A DNA stretch of 64,000 nt, taken from Brienomyrus brachyistius. Taxonomy: Eukaryota; Chordata; Actinopteri; Osteoglossiformes; Mormyridae. The first letter of the stretch is position 1; the number at the start of each line of letters is the position of its first letter. The translations under genes were made by a program, and so were the position numbers. The notes beneath the pieces are model-generated. The model saw nothing but the letters and a program-made list of their open reading frames with translations, was not told the origin of the DNA and did no database searches. This document shows, one piece after another, positions 1 through 41,900 of the stretch. The stretch lies in NCBI RefSeq assembly GCF_023856365.1, contig NC_064535.1, positions 11,304,363 to 11,368,362 of the forward strand. Direction: 5' to 3'.

Positions 1-49
1 ACGGCTAAGAAAACTAAGAAAAACACACATTACTGCTTGGCCCCTTTAC

Positions 50-26640
<26,591 letters not shown>

Positions 26641-26822
26641 GCAAGGGCCACGAGACTGACACCTAATCCAGTAAATAACAACCACAGTATACATTTTATC
26701 TATAAACCGTTAAGTTAATGCTGTTGTTTGTGCAACCATCTATAATATTAACAGGATAATTACACCATATGTTTTACTAGATATTGCTGAACAAAAGTGT
26801 ACTGGCCAGTATATAATTATCA

Positions 26823-26904
26823 ATGAATTATTGTAGTAAAATATATTGCATCGTGGTGACTAGCTGGCTGCTATATACCTTCCCATCTGCTGCTAAACAA
26901 AAAG
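26823..26904 (+). CDS. gabrp: gabrp exon 1: start codon and signal peptide
   Basis: Encodes [20 protein letters not shown] and PSAAKQK, a classic signal peptide with a hydrophobic core. It starts with MNY like human pi. The donor AAAAAG|GTGAGT is strong and leaves phase 1. Assignment to this gene rests on strand, the shared start and phase agreement with exons 2 and 3, so it is inferred. Confidence 0.68.
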
Positions 26905-29900
26905 GTGAGTCTGCTCTGCTTGTTTCCTTAGTTATTGTAGTTATTGAACATGGCTGTACTCGCTCACAGTCGGACACTGTGTCCAGTAACTGTCTTACAT
27001 CACACACAGCACTTTTTCCATCTCTCCATCGCATTCTGTCTTGATTTTTACGAAGCATACTTCCTTAATCTGACGAAATAACAGGGTGCCATTGATGACT
27101 GAAACTAGACCACATCGGTTTCCTTAATGTTTCTCATCTTCATTAATTTACCAACTACTGTGCAAAAAAGCCTAGGTGGCATGATGAGTAAAATTGCACT
27201 ATACCGGCATCTCACTTCAAAGTAGATTAATTCCCTTTTCAGGGGTTTAAGGAGAGTTTGGAAATGAGGAAACTGCCATACTATTTTTCTTTATTTAAAC
27301 AAAGAATTGTCTCCCATTAGAGGGAACATCCTATCCTCCAGAATTTCGTATGGTTAAAATCATGGGGACTGAGCACACCCCAGGCAGACTGAAGCTTACC
27401 CCAGGGAGCACAGAACACAAGGCAGGGATACACTTTAGGCAGGGTGCCAGTCTATCACAGGGCACACACTCACACACACTATGGCCAATTTGGAGATGTC
27501 AATTAATCCAGTCAGTTATCTGTGAAAAGCTTGAGGAAACTGGACTTCTTCCTCTATTGTAGAGACAGATGTTTAGCCAATGGTGAAGGGAAGGGGTTTT
27601 ACACCCCCGCTCCAAAATCTGATTGGCCCCCCAGGTGCCCCCCTTCCTCCCATTTTACAGCCATTATTGCCATATTTATTATGCCATTTGAGGAAATACG
27701 GTTCTTTATTTTTCTGGACACAATGGAATGAAATGAATACAGTCTTGGGACTTCTTTTTTCCTTTAGGTTGCATGGGAAACAAATGCTGCTCCTAGATAA
27801 ACCAATAAACCAATAGAATGCAAAATCATTAGCCAATAGCACTGCACAACGTGCTGACCTGACCTGTACAATGCATGTGAACCACAGAAACAGCCAATGG
27901 TACCATATTGCAACATTTTAGCCAAAGTCCTAGAACTTTCCTTCTATTCTAGAAATAAAATGAAAATAAAAACTAATGAAACCATACCTTAAACTAAGCT
28001 AGATTTCAAATGGAAATAAAAGGCAATATAGAAACTAAATTTAAAGAAATCAAGCCGATAATAACACTGACACAAAAACATACATCAAACATTCAGCGTT
28101 GCTGAAGATTTTCGGCCCCCATGAAAGCATATCATATTGGGTCTCCCAGTCCAGACCAATCCATTTAGAAATTAAATGGGAATTTCTTGTGAGTTTTTCA
28201 AAAGCCGCAAATGACACGTAAAAGCCAGCGGACGACACACAAAAACTTAAGTAACTCATAAATGCATAAAATATATTTACCATGGATGATTTAAAGGACA
28301 CAGAGCACATTTACTGTAGCCTCTCACCTGATATTGTGCAGTGATCTTTCTATCCTGTTTCTCATATCTTCGTGTGCCATTTTACTGCCCTAATCTCTAC
28401 TTAAAAATGAACCACTTCGATTTACTCGCATGCTTACTTCGTTCACCATGGAGACCAACAAATTTTACTCGGTTTCTAGATCAGCGGGGGTCTGCATCCC
28501 TAACACCCACAATGAGGAAGGGTCAACTGCACATGTTTTGGTTCGACTACTTTCTGACTTCCCACTACTTTCCCCTGGGAAATGAACAAACACAGTTTGG
28601 TTGCATCACTGAGGACAGCCTAAGTATTATAATAATTGTAGAGTGTTTCGCAAAAAGAAGGTCAGGGAAGAGATTATGTATGGAGAATCTAAACACAAGT
28701 GCCTTTGCGTTATATCCAGGGATACCCTGAATGGAGCCCATGTCCATGTCAAATATATTACTTTATTGCACCTTTTATTATTTATTTCTAATTTACACCC
28801 AATATGTTGTTACTTTGCCCTTTTCGTTAAGAATGGTCCTAACCTCGCAAAATTGAGTTGCATGATATTACAAGGAATGAATGCCTCTCTATACCCCTGC
28901 CAGATGCTTAATATTTAGTGCAATTTGTAACAGAACCTGAAAGTCCATTTTTATCTGTCTTTTAGTTGTAGTTGTATTCATTTAAGATATTTTTTGACAT
29001 TGTAATTCCATTGTCTGAATTATGAAAAAAAAATGATTTTGAGTCCTGATTGCTGTCTGTGCCATCTCAGGCCTTGACGCCGGGCAGCGCTGTAAGCCAC
29101 TGAAGGCCAAGTATGTGCTGATTCCCACTCAAAGGTGACCAGGCTTCTGAAGAAATGATTATTCATAAGTTCTTGGATGCTTTTCTGTGAGCCCCAGAGT
29201 CAGAAATAAAACAGTGGCTGCTAGAAAAGAACATTGCCCCAAACACACACACAACCTTGGTTTTCTATACATAAATTATATATATTTTCCTTGCTTTCTG
29301 TATTCGGCATATTTTGTGACCTCAAAGTGAACTACATTTTTGTTTCTAAATTTTCTTAGTCTTTGTGTTATAAATCACGCTGTTTTGAGCCATAATTATA
29401 ACAGGAAGGATATTAATGAGATACAGTAGAAGCAGTGATGTTGGGGTGGGTAGGGGCTCAGTGGGTTGCACTATTGACTCCCACCCCAGAGATTTGAAGC
29501 CCCTTCCTGTTCCGTTTGTGAGCTTGACCTTGTTCTCTCTGTTTTCCATGGGTTTCCATCAGCAGTCTATATGCACCTGGGTGAGTTAGTGTATCTGAGC
29601 TACCCATTGTGGGTATGGGTGTTCCCAGTGATGGACCTGTACGCTGCTCATAGTGTACCCAACCTTGTAGCTACCCATTGTGGGTATGGGTGTTCCCGGT
29701 GATGGACCTGTACGCTGCTCATAGTGTACCCAACCTTGTAGCTACCCATTGTAGGTATGGGTGTTCCCAGTGATGGACCTGTACGCTGCTCATAGTGTAC
29801 CCAACCTTGTAGCTACCCATTGTAGGTATGGGTGTTCCCAGTGATGGACCTGTACGCTGCTCATAGTGTACCCAACCTTGTAGCTACCCATTGTGGGTAT

Positions 29901-32900
29901 GGGTGTTCCCAGTGATGGACCTGTACGCTGCTCATAGTGTACCCAACCTTGTAGCTACCCATTGTGGGTATGGGTGTTCCCAGTGATGGACCTGTACGCT
30001 GCTCATAGTGTACCCAACCTTGTAGCTACCCATTGTGGGTATGGGTGTTCCCAGTGATGGACCTGTACGCTGCTCATAGTGTACCCAACCTTGTAGCTAC
30101 CCATTGTGGGTATGGGTGTTCCCAGTGATGGACCTGTACGCTGCTCATAGTGTACCCAACCTTGTAGCTACCCATTGTGGGTATGGGTGTTCCCAGTGAT
30201 GGACCTGTACGCTGCTCATAGTGTACCCAACCTTGTAGCTACCCATTGTGGGTATGGGTGTTCCCAGTGATGGACCTGTACGCTGCTCATAGTGTACCCA
30301 ACCTTGTAGCTACCCATTGTGGGTATGGGTGTTCCCAGTGATGGACCTGTACGCTGCTCATAGTGTACCCAACCTTGTAGCTACCCATTGTGGGTATGGG
30401 TGTTCCCGGTGATGGACCTGTACACTGCTCATGGTGTACCCAGCCTTGTAGCTACCCATTATAGGTATGGGTGTTCCCAGTGATGGACCTGTACGCATAT
30501 CAGCACTGATAAAGCAGTTTCTGACCTTCATAGCTTGAAGGTCTGACCTCCATTGAGTTGTAGAGATTATGCAACAATTTAATATTTATTGTGTTCTTTA
30601 TCATGTTGCTGCTTTGATGGTACAGTGTTAATCTGCAGCTTCACTGGATTTCTTCATAGTTTTGCAGATATACATGAAATGATTTTGAAGGCCTTAGGAA
30701 GGGTGGGTTTAGATGCTTGCATACTGTTCAGTCTCAAATGCTTAAAGGATTTAAAGCTTAGAATTATATATATATTATTTTATTTAACCACCCATCACGC
30801 CTATGAGAAATTGCACAAAGTTTTTCATGTCACTCATATGCCTAATAATTTTCTACAAAAGTAGGGTGGGAAAAAAGTAGGTTTATTAATCGTATTAGGA
30901 TCGGTGACAGATGAAAATGTGTGAAAATGTATCCCGTGGAGTACACAGGATTTGCATTATACAGAAGTATGGGAGTATCATGGAACATTAGAACGTTTTT
31001 AAAATTTAATCACCAAGCTCAGGACCTTAATAGAACAATGACTTGTTAACATTCTCTTCTTGAAAACTACCTTCACATGAAATGCCAGTATATGCAATTT
31101 TAATGATTTGACTTTTTTCTGATACATGTCTAATAAGCCATTTGCTCTCTTGTGAGTCTTTATAACCTCAATACAAAATACAACAGTTTACAGTGCAAAA
31201 AAAAAAAAAGAAAACAGGCTGCAGGTCTTTAATGAGAACAATCTTTAGGAAAGTAATTTAGGGTAGAGAAAACAGTGTAATCAACCAATGCAGATAATCC
31301 ATTTGCATGGTAAATCCGTTTCGGTGCTCTTCAGCTTAGCCCTGCTAATGGTGCCCATTAGCCTTGTGGCTATGCTAAGCAGCTGGTTATGCTCTTGCCA
31401 ACAACCTACAGCAACAGTAAGGAAAGCATTAACTGATATTAAATCTAGTGAGCACCAAATGAACACACAGTTAGCCTGTTTTAACAGATTTTTGTTCATT
31501 TAAGACTAGCAGTAAAATTGCAGCCTTGGTACAAAAAACAAATCCAGTTTGCTTGTTCAAAAGTGACTGCTAAATAAACAGACATTATGAAAATGTAAAT
31601 AAGCAGCATAGTATATCTAAATGTAGGTGACAAGAAAAAGTAACCAAAGTATGACACTTTGAAAGATTTAATACAATTATTTACTGCACAAGAAAAAATA
31701 TTTTAAATACAGGTCGAAATGCATACCACCACGTACTTGGCACAGTAAACAGAATGTATGATATAAAATATGGACTTTTAAGGTGTTTTTAGCAGGAACA
31801 ACGTCTCATGTTTGCCCCATAACATTCAAACATTCTAAAAGAAATGTAATATGTAATGATCAATACATTAATTGCTAATCACTATTAAATACATTGCTTA
31901 ATTAAATTAGTCCTACATAATAAATTGGTTGACCGACAAATGAAATTGAATATTATTTGAGGTTGCTAACTGAAATGGGTGAGTTAGGTTAAGATTAATA
32001 TTTGTTTCTGTAGATTGGGCCATAATGATGGACCCAGCAGATTCCAAGCAGTTCAATGCAGCCGCAGTGAAGCAGGAGGTTTGTATCAGCACCAAGCAGT
32101 AGCTGCAGTTTCTCAGAGGCTGTCATACAGCTTACTGAGAACATTTGGAAAGTGCAGGCCCCTGCTGCTGGGAGAGCTACCCCAAGGATGGCACACTCTC
32201 CCTGCTCGAGCGTCAAAGTTCTGGATAGGCACCCAAGCTCAGTCAAACACCCCTGCAGAGACTCAGCCGGCATGCAATTAAAGCTGGACCCAGGTGTGGA
32301 GCAAATCAAGGTTATGTAAACCATAAGGGGTGATGGAGGAGGATCAAACCAGGACACAGAAACTAAAATAAAGTGAGGTCTGGGAAGCCAGGGATCAAGA
32401 GCCAAGAAACATTCACCTAGATGAAAAGACTTTCTGGCAGCTCTTCCGTGAAGATGGGTCATAGGGTTCAGAAGACATACACAACCACCACCATCCAAAC
32501 CTGGCCTCTGTTGGCCTAACGGATGGAAGTACATCACGTAACAAATAGGAAGTGGGGTAACACTTCACTTAAAACAGTTATTATAATGCATTATAGATAG
32601 CTTCATAATGCATTATAATGCATTCATAAAGTATTATAAACGTGGGTATAACTATTTATAAAAAGGAACACTTTATGGTCATGTTTATTATGCATTATGA
32701 ATGCTCTATGAAGGTCTCATCTATAATACGCTATGGATACCAGCCCTCACGAGACTGTTTCTTGTCTTCACCTAAGTGAGTAGAAGGTTACATTGGGTGG
32801 GGGTGTGTGTGGGGGGGGGGGGGGGGATGTGGTAGTGGTCCTAAATCTTGTAAGATGATTACCCTCCTCAATTTGAACACTGATTTGTATGCAGTAATAA

Positions 32901-35900
32901 ACTAAACCTTGGTACCAAGGTGTGAAATTAAATAAATATGAAATTTTAGGTTTTACTAGTAACTGATCACCAGTAAAAACGAACAGAGGTGTTAGCTATG
33001 AAGAGTTTGATTATTTTATTCCTGCAGATGCTCAAAGAGAAATTATAAATTGATGTAAAGATCTATTTTGGGTTAATGATTGTACATTTACAGTAATCCA
33101 GCAGAATAAACCTGAAGATGCAATAGCCTGTGTTTTTCCTTTGAAGTTTTTTTTCCACCAGAAACAATAGATAGTGCTGGATTAAAACAGACCTTATTTA
33201 ATCCTCTCTTTCTGTTTCCCTAGTTTATTCATTATTTACCCAGCTCTGAATATCTCGCAATACAAGTAAAACCCTGAAGAACATTGATAGACCTTAAAAT
33301 TGGTTCATGTTTACTTTTCATCCTTTTATTATCATGTGACACTTTACAAACGGGCTCCATAAAGACGAAAATAATTAAAATATTCAAATTATTCCTCATT
33401 TTGTCTTAAACTTATTTTGCTTTTGGACAATATAAGTTAAATGACACCTAAATTATTTAAAAAACAATAAAGTTTCTGTATTTTTAAAAATTTCCCCTAC
33501 TCCTTCTAACAAAATGTATTATTTTAACTAGCTTCTAAAATACAATACTCTTAGTTTATCTTTGAAGGCTGTTAAAGAGATATTGCAGACATCATGCATA
33601 AATTAAGTTTGTAAATTTACCTTGTTTATCCATTATATATGTCAGCTTTACTCTGCCTTAGCATGAGATGGGGATGCTGTATAACAGTCTGCTCACGCTT
33701 CCTCTGCTTGTTTGTTTGTGCCATCATGCCTCAAGGCCATGTAGGGCTGCCCTAGGTTACACAGAAGTTATAAAACCTGAGTCATTATGATTCAAAAAGT
33801 AATGCAAAATGCCTGTTCTGGAAAGGATCGCAAATCCATGCTGCGTAACAGTAAATTGGCATTAAATTTGGTACTGGCCATTTTATGCCACTAAAAAGGC
33901 CTGCAGTTAGGTGAACTGGTCTCTCGAGACCCTGTGTTAGTGATCTAAAGTGTACGATCTTGAGCGCATGGCACAAGGTTTTGTCTAGGGTGTGGATGTG
34001 CGTTTGACACATGCAAGCAAACATACTTGCATCATGCCTGGCACCGCTTTGCGCCAGATGTAAAATAGGCCCCTAAATTGCCAGTAGTGTGTGTATGAGT
34101 GTGTGTCCTATGATGGAATGATTTACCATGGCCCTGTACTGAATAAAGACAGACATACTGTAATGCAGAATGATGTTGAGGCAAAAAAAATCTGAACAAA
34201 AACTACCTATTGTTGTAGCTTTGACCTTTTACTGCAGACACCTACCTTTACCTTTTCCCTCAGTGTCTCCTCTTGTGCATTTCAGCTCTTGCGGTGAAAT
34301 ACTCCATTTATGAATTCCATTAAGGGCAGCCTAGCTTGTGATTATTGCACAGAAGATGATGTTCACCGGTTGAAAATTTCAGCATGCGGCTGGATTCAGC
34401 CCCTAACCAACTAATTCTGCTTTTAGAGAAGATGTAAACCAACCTCAATCTATATCAGCATTTTGCAGAAATATACTATATACAGAATATAACATAAAAA
34501 AAATATATATATATATTCGCGTAAAACTAAAACATTAAATTGTTGGTTAGTGATACAACTTCAGTTTGAAGTTTAAGCTTAGTCCTGTTGGCTTACAGTA
34601 ATGGCCTTTAACATTACATTTATATTTTATATATTTTTCAGACGCTTTTATCAAAGGCAATGTGCATGGTTGAAAAAACAGGGTCATGCAGTCCCTGGAG
34701 TCACCTGGGCCTTAAGCCGGTGCTCCTCTGATTACAGGCATTGGCAATCCTAGTCTGCTGAGTCACATACCTAACATTTTAGGTGTTATTTGTGCATATT
34801 TTTTTTCTATATTCCATCAAATCCAAATTTGAAATAATTTTGCATCATTCCACTGTCTTCCAGAATGGTAAGAGAGAGGAGAGAGCAGTATGTATCCGTG
34901 ATATAGGCACATGATTCTACTAGAATTACACTGCTTTACATGGAAAACAAGCCAATGGAAATTCACTTTACAAATTAGCTTAGAAAATGTACTTTCCAAA
35001 TAATGTATCTTTATTATGAAAAGTTGTGTGTAAGTTTACCTGTTAGGCCAGGGTTCTGTTTCGGTGTTGATTATAAAATGCTAGAAACACTAGTGTAATG
35101 TCAAAGTACTTCATTCATTCATTCATGCATTCATTCATTACCAGTGAGGGAAATCAATGAAATTCTTTTGTTGACACACCCTCACCATTGCTTTTGGTGA
35201 TGGTTAGTCAAAATTATATTGGACACCTATAGACATCAAGCCTGTCCTGTTATAGTGCAGACCAGCAGCTCTCTCCAGTTTAGGGTGTAGAATCTTCCCC
35301 TTTACTGAAACTTGGGGATTATGATCATTAAGGAAAACATAGTGTAGCAGTCTTGATCCAGGTTTAATTATAGCTGTGTCCTGCTGGACCTGCTTTGTGA
35401 TATAAGTCACCCAGTATTAATGCAATAAAAACGGCTTTAAACTTGGATTTAATACCTGGAAGTGTTTTCTGGAGGCATTTTTCAGAACCACGTGATTTGG
35501 ACAAAACACTGGCTTAAGTGCTGTGATGTGCATTTTTTGCTATTGGAACAAAATATATTGACTTTTACATATGTACAATAAAAGATAACACAGGTCTTGT
35601 GCTCTACTGCGATGCCTCCTGTCCAGTTTTGCTCTCAGGTACTGTACAGTGCATTTTTTTGCATGACTGCATGCTGTAAGTTTCTGGGGATTTTTCAGAA
35701 AAATAATTGGTACTCCTGGCTATCCTTTTAAATTTATACGTTGATGTCAATAAGTGACAAAAAGCTAAATATAACAATATTATTACATGAAATAACTATG
35801 AAAAATGTGTGTAAATGCAATAATTATAATTTAAATGCTTCATGTTGCAGTTAAAAGTAAGATAACTATGTTTTCTTCAATAAATATTGTGGACTGGAGC

Positions 35901-38900
35901 AAATGTGTCTTACTATTTTAGTGCAGGTTGCTGTTACAGGTTTGTTAATATTTTTTAAATATATTATTTATATTTAGTCCCTGTTACCCTGTGCAAGTTC
36001 AGCAGCTGGAAAATCATACTTAATTGTAATTTCCAGCTGCAGAGCATCCAGGGATAATGATTCCAAGCAAGGAATGACAGGCACCAAATCGTAATGTAAG
36101 AGTCACAGCCAGAGTCATAAAACAATCTAGCTCAATACCTACAGTATACAGTACCAGCTCCAAATGACATTCAAAAAGCCTACGGGGACACAGATGTACT
36201 TCCCCAGCCTACCATGGGGAATTAAATTTCACCACCAGCTTTATTAATTGGTTAAGTGAATTAAATTTTGTTACTCTTCTGTTGTACAGTTCTGGATGGT
36301 AACAGAAAATACAGTTTTGACATGTTTTGACAGGTTTCGAAATGGTAATCTGACATTTTACAGACGTAAAATCATAGGTTTACACCAAATAAATATAACT
36401 TATAACAATTGTCTGTGACCACCTACTATATGAGTTTTTTCCTGAGGAGACCATTGATGCTGAAGATCCCATGCAGCTCACAGTGTCTATTCATCTCTCT
36501 CCTGTCTCCTTAAATACACCTCCTACATCCATGTGCCTGTCCACTCACTGCAATTTTTAGAAACAATATAGCATACTGACTTTTAAATAGTGCATTCTGT
36601 GTGCTGTGACCTAAAAGCACATCAGAAGTAATATGAGTGTAATGCTTTTCCCATTCTGACTGAACATCAAATGCCTTTGAAATGTCACTTGTTACATAAG
36701 TCATCGCCTGTTATTAAGAGGGTTCAGAGAAACGACTGCTGGAAATGCCGCGTGAATAATGTTGCCAAAAATACACAAAGTGTAGAAAACCTGAGCACTG
36801 AACTGACAGCTTTGGAAGCATCTCGGGAAAATTTTGTTTTGATTTATGTAATGCCTAAGGTTATGCATTATAAATAATTAAAAGTAATTTTAATGAATTA
36901 ATGATCATTTTGAAAATACCTACCACTACAATAAGATTTTTTTTTCCATAAGCAACACTTCACTTTAACCTGTCATGTATAATGTATTATAGATACCATC
37001 ATAATGCATTATATTGGTCAAAATATTGAATTATTAAAGCATTACACAATCTGCTATTGACAGTCACAAGGAATTTTTTGTGTTTTTTTATAATACTTCA
37101 TAATCTCCAGTAAAATCTTTATAAAACGCTCATCTATAATGCACTATTACCTTCATAATAAATGAAAAGTGAAAAGTCCTAAGACAGACATCCCTTATCA
37201 CAGTATTAATACCCTGAACTTATCTTCCCTCTTTTTAAACTGTTAATAGTTATACCGTGGGTAGTCTTTCATATATTGCATTTTGCTGCATACGCTGTCC
37301 CCCAGGATCTTTTATGCTTTGATCACATGCAAGTCCTCCAGGTACAGCAAGTAACTTCCCAAGATGCTCTTGGCCATACATGCCTCGACCACTGGGACTC
37401 CAGCACTGAGACGTTATGAGAGTGATTCCCACTGATGACACCTCCAGCTGAGGAAGCTTTAGCATACAGCATACTGCAGTGTTTCCCAATCTGGTCCTCG
37501 GGGACCCACAGTCAGTTCACATTTTTGCTCCCTCCCAACTCAGGGAGCAAAAATATGGACAGTCTAGCAGGGAGCTGGAAGGGAGCAAAAATGTCTACCC
37601 TTTGTGGGTCCCCATGGACCAGGTTGGGAAACACTGCCATTTAAGACTGTAGCTGCTGTCTTGGGTCTTAAATAGCAGGGGTTGCTTTGGTGTTTACCTG
37701 TTTTATAAATTCTAATTTATTATTTATTAACTCGTAAACAAGAAAACATCCATCCATCTACCAGTCGATCATGGTGGGTGGTGGCTGGGTACTGGGACTT
37801 ATCCAGTGCAACAAGGGGCACAAGGAGGGGCATCAATGCTATGAAAACATTTAAAGCTTATTGCTGAACACACTTTGCCCAGCAAGCATATAATCACATT
37901 CCAACTCACATTCCAACTCAATCCTCAGAGGCTGAGGGTTTTTTCATTTGCATACCTCCCACCAAACCAATAAAACAGGGTGGCTTTTAAATTGGATCCC
38001 GAGGAAAGAGCTCCATTAGCACATGCACATTATTTAGCTTGAAGTTTTGTGTTGCACCCAAAGATACCATGTCGCTTATAATAAAAGTAAAATAAAGTGG
38101 TTTCTTTTCCCTTGTCCATGCTGCTTATTTTCGTGGTTTAACACCTGATTTTTGTGCAATTATAATGGTTATGCATGCTATGCATGTATAACCCTTCTTC
38201 AGTTTCCGAAGCATTGTCTCCAGTCCTATGCTTCTCACCCACAAGCAATAAACCGAATCTTCCAACGTGGAAAGACCTATTCTAACCAATTTGACTCCAC
38301 CCGCCAAAATTTTGGACTCTCTACAGTGTGTTTTCAGATCATCACTCATGTGTTGAAAAGCAGCCTGTATGGAGCACTCTGATTCCTTGGGGTATCTTAA
38401 CCATACAGATCCAGGTTTCTGCCAGTTTAATGTACGGCAGCTGACTGCAAACACCCTGCAATGGCTTGGAGAATGAGGGCTGCAGTGGGAACTAATTGGC
38501 AACATGCAAAGAGAGGGAACAGCCTCTATCTAGTCAAACAGAACAGGAGGAAGTGAAACACAAAAGCTGCATGCTGGAAAAGACAGCATTGTAAAGATGC
38601 ACTGCAAAAAGGTTCATGTTCAAATGATAATTATGAACTTTTAGATTTCAGCTACTCTTTTTATGAGTACTTAAATAAATATTGCATAAAAGTAATTAAA
38701 AAAATAATTCCAATGCAGGGAATTAGGGTGGGCTGGAGGGGGGCACCTGCCTTTTGCCCAAACTATATAAAGTTTCTTCCTTCTGCATTCATGAATGACC
38801 CCCAACCCATCGCCAATCATCATGCAAAATGAGCTGCCAAAAAAATATCAAATTCAAAATCTTCCTGCATCTCTAAACTGCATTTTTATCCTCTACACCA

Positions 38901-41900
38901 CTGAATATTCTTTCACATTTTGTTCTACAATACAAAACTTTGAAATCTGAATGCATTTCAATGAGTTTAACACAAAACACTCATCTATAACTATATACCC
39001 AGTGCAAGGTCACATTGGACATGGAGCATATTCCAGAAAACATAAGGCACAATGTATCCTGGAATGGGAACCAGCCAATTACAGGACGCACACCCAGTAA
39101 GACCCATGGGACACATGATTTCGTATTACGGGTGGAAACCCACATGGTAAGGAAATGCAGGCCGAAGGCCTCTACCGTTGATACCTCAGATGCTTATTTC
39201 TGTGGAAGTTTCCATTATGTCATTAAGCTTATACAATACTCAGTATTGCTCTTAAGGGAAAGACACGTAAAATATTACCAAGTGAATGTGTATGAACTTA
39301 CCATAGAAATCGCACAGCATAGATGCCTCCCTCTGTGAGTGATTCACCACCCTTTTACTTTGGAGAGTTTATTATATCCATTTGTAACTGGTATTCAAAC
39401 AGAGGTATATTGTAGCTTAAACAAAATAGACAAAGAGCATGATTAAACCAGACATAATGTAGTTTCTAAAAAAAAAAAACAGTTTATGAGAATAATGAGT
39501 TAAAATTAAGTACATACAGTAATATACTTAAATGCAAGTAAATACCTGTGTAGTGTTTTACTCTTGATACTGTATATATACTGTATTCACAAATTCTAAA
39601 ATATTCAACTTTAAAATGTTCTTATGTTTTAGAAGATTCAATATTATTCAATGTAATTTGATACTGTGCTACTCAGAATATGTTTTGCTAGAACAAAATA
39701 CCATGGAAATTGTTGTCCATCAAGGTATTAAGAGTGCAGGGATCCGCTTATAGATCTTGATAATATATACTATGACAAATTTTCTGAGAGTAGTACAATG
39801 GTTAGGTATAAAGTCTATTGAAAAGAAAAAAAAGCTATATAAATGGGTAGAAAATTAATATTGATTTTGGTGAAAGCATCAAATAAGCTACATGTTCATT
39901 ATTTGAAAAGTTCTACATATGTTTGGAATTGCAAATGTAGCCATGCATGTTTTTGTCCATAAAGTGGTTTTCTTACAGATTAATGGGCATTTCATCATTT
40001 TCGGTTCGCAAAGAAATAGTGGAATGTATTTGGTGAATAAAATTTCCATTTTCATTTCTCTGAAGTGATTGCCTATCTTCTTTCATCACAGTAGCTAAAG
40101 GCCATTATTGGTTAAATAAAATTTAGATATAGTTTTCAAAAGGTCTTGGAAGCTAAGAATGCTTGAAAAATGCGGTGATGTAAATTTCATTGTGCACCTC
40201 CATGCACTGAAGATGGGTGATTATATTTTGATGTAACAATGTAACAAGAAAGAACAGGGCTATATGCAGATTTATGAGTTTATTGTATTTCTGCTTTTCT
40301 TTTTTTAACTATGCAGTCATAGTTGATTTTTTTTCACAATCTTAGAATGCCAAATTAACTCCATTGTGAGCCTCGATGCACAATACCAATGTCAGCTCAA
40401 GTGGGCAGAGACTAAAAAATACCTGCTTTGTTGTGTTTTCTGTCAGCCATCTGCTTTGTAATGCTTTACTGATTTGATGTACCTCACCTGGAAAAGACCA
40501 CCGTTCACACCAGCATACAGGCACCCACCTGACAGCAGATATCACCGAAGAGCAATGGGAGGGAGAAAAAGTTAGCTATGGGTCTCTGTGCTGTAGGCGC
40601 TCTCTGGGCCTTTGCCACAGACAGCTAAAATGGCAGAATTGGAATCTCTGTATCTGGCTTCTTGGTGGTGAGTCGAATATTTAATCATCGTGGGCTATGA
40701 CAGGCTGCCATATATCGAAACTCTGACCCAGGAGGTGCAAAATTAAATATAATCATTGGTTTTGGTGTATTTTTTATTATTATTATTAAGTAATGAACAG
40801 TTGTCATATAGCTGAGACATAAGCCATAATTACGGTATTGTAATTTAGCCAAATTACCTGTACAGCCACACAGAAAATATGGAGTCCATGTGAAATGTTA
40901 AAAACAAATTGCTTACGTCATTTTTTTTACTTTCTTTTTATCAGTCAGTTTTATCTGCATTCTATCAGTCTTGCTATTTTGTTATATTGAGCACTGAGTC
41001 ACAGAAGAACCATCTATTCTGGAATAGGGTGGTGACAGTGCTGTCTGAGCCTGTGCTGTATGTCTTGTCCCCGTTTGACCAGCAAGTGTCGCCGGTCATC
41101 CTGCTTCCCCACTCTCTGTCTTGTAGCCTTTCAGTCCCTTGAGACTGGCCCTATCCACCCACGCTGTATCAAAAAGAGGCGAGATAGTGCAAAGAAAAGG
41201 CAAAGAAAAACACGCCACAACAGGAAAGAAGTGTTGCAAAGTACAGCACAACTACTCTAAAGACAAATGAGTACCAAACCTATGACATTTGTTCAAAAAT
41301 GTTGGCAAACAAAAAATCTTTTAATACATCAATATTGTTTGCAATTTATTCATGCTTTTGTCTACGGTACACACATTTGTTTCCAGTGCTATGTGACAGC
41401 AATTAGTCTCTATACAATCTATACAACTTTTGAACAACCTATAGTTGCTAAATTCTTGAAATACTTAAAAAAAAAAACATTTCAGGCACTTGTAGACAGT
41501 CAGTTTGTAATTCTTTTTTTGGTTCATATGAAACACTTCAGCAGAGGAACAAAACTGCACAAAAATGTTATTTAATATCTTATTTTACAAATAAGTATTT
41601 GACTGAAGAATCTAATTGTTAAATGCTTGAATTATTCATTTACATTTCAGGCACTAAGACATTTTTATTCAATTAGCATTTTTTCTAAGAATTCAGTGTT
41701 TTTTTTTATGTCTTATGTGATATTGTTATGTTCAGCAGAGATGCACTTTGTATTTTTTCTAGTTGGGAAACATGATGAATAAATAAAACCATAAATCTTT
41801 CTGACATACTCTCCTGACTGTCCTCACTGTTAATAAAATGTAATAATATCGATATATATTGAATATCAATACAGTGACCTAAAATATTGAGATATTGTTT

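Noticed and set aside
31995..32537. 180-residue minus-strand open frame
   Set aside because: It is antisense to the gag relic and has no recognised domain; probably a shadow frame.
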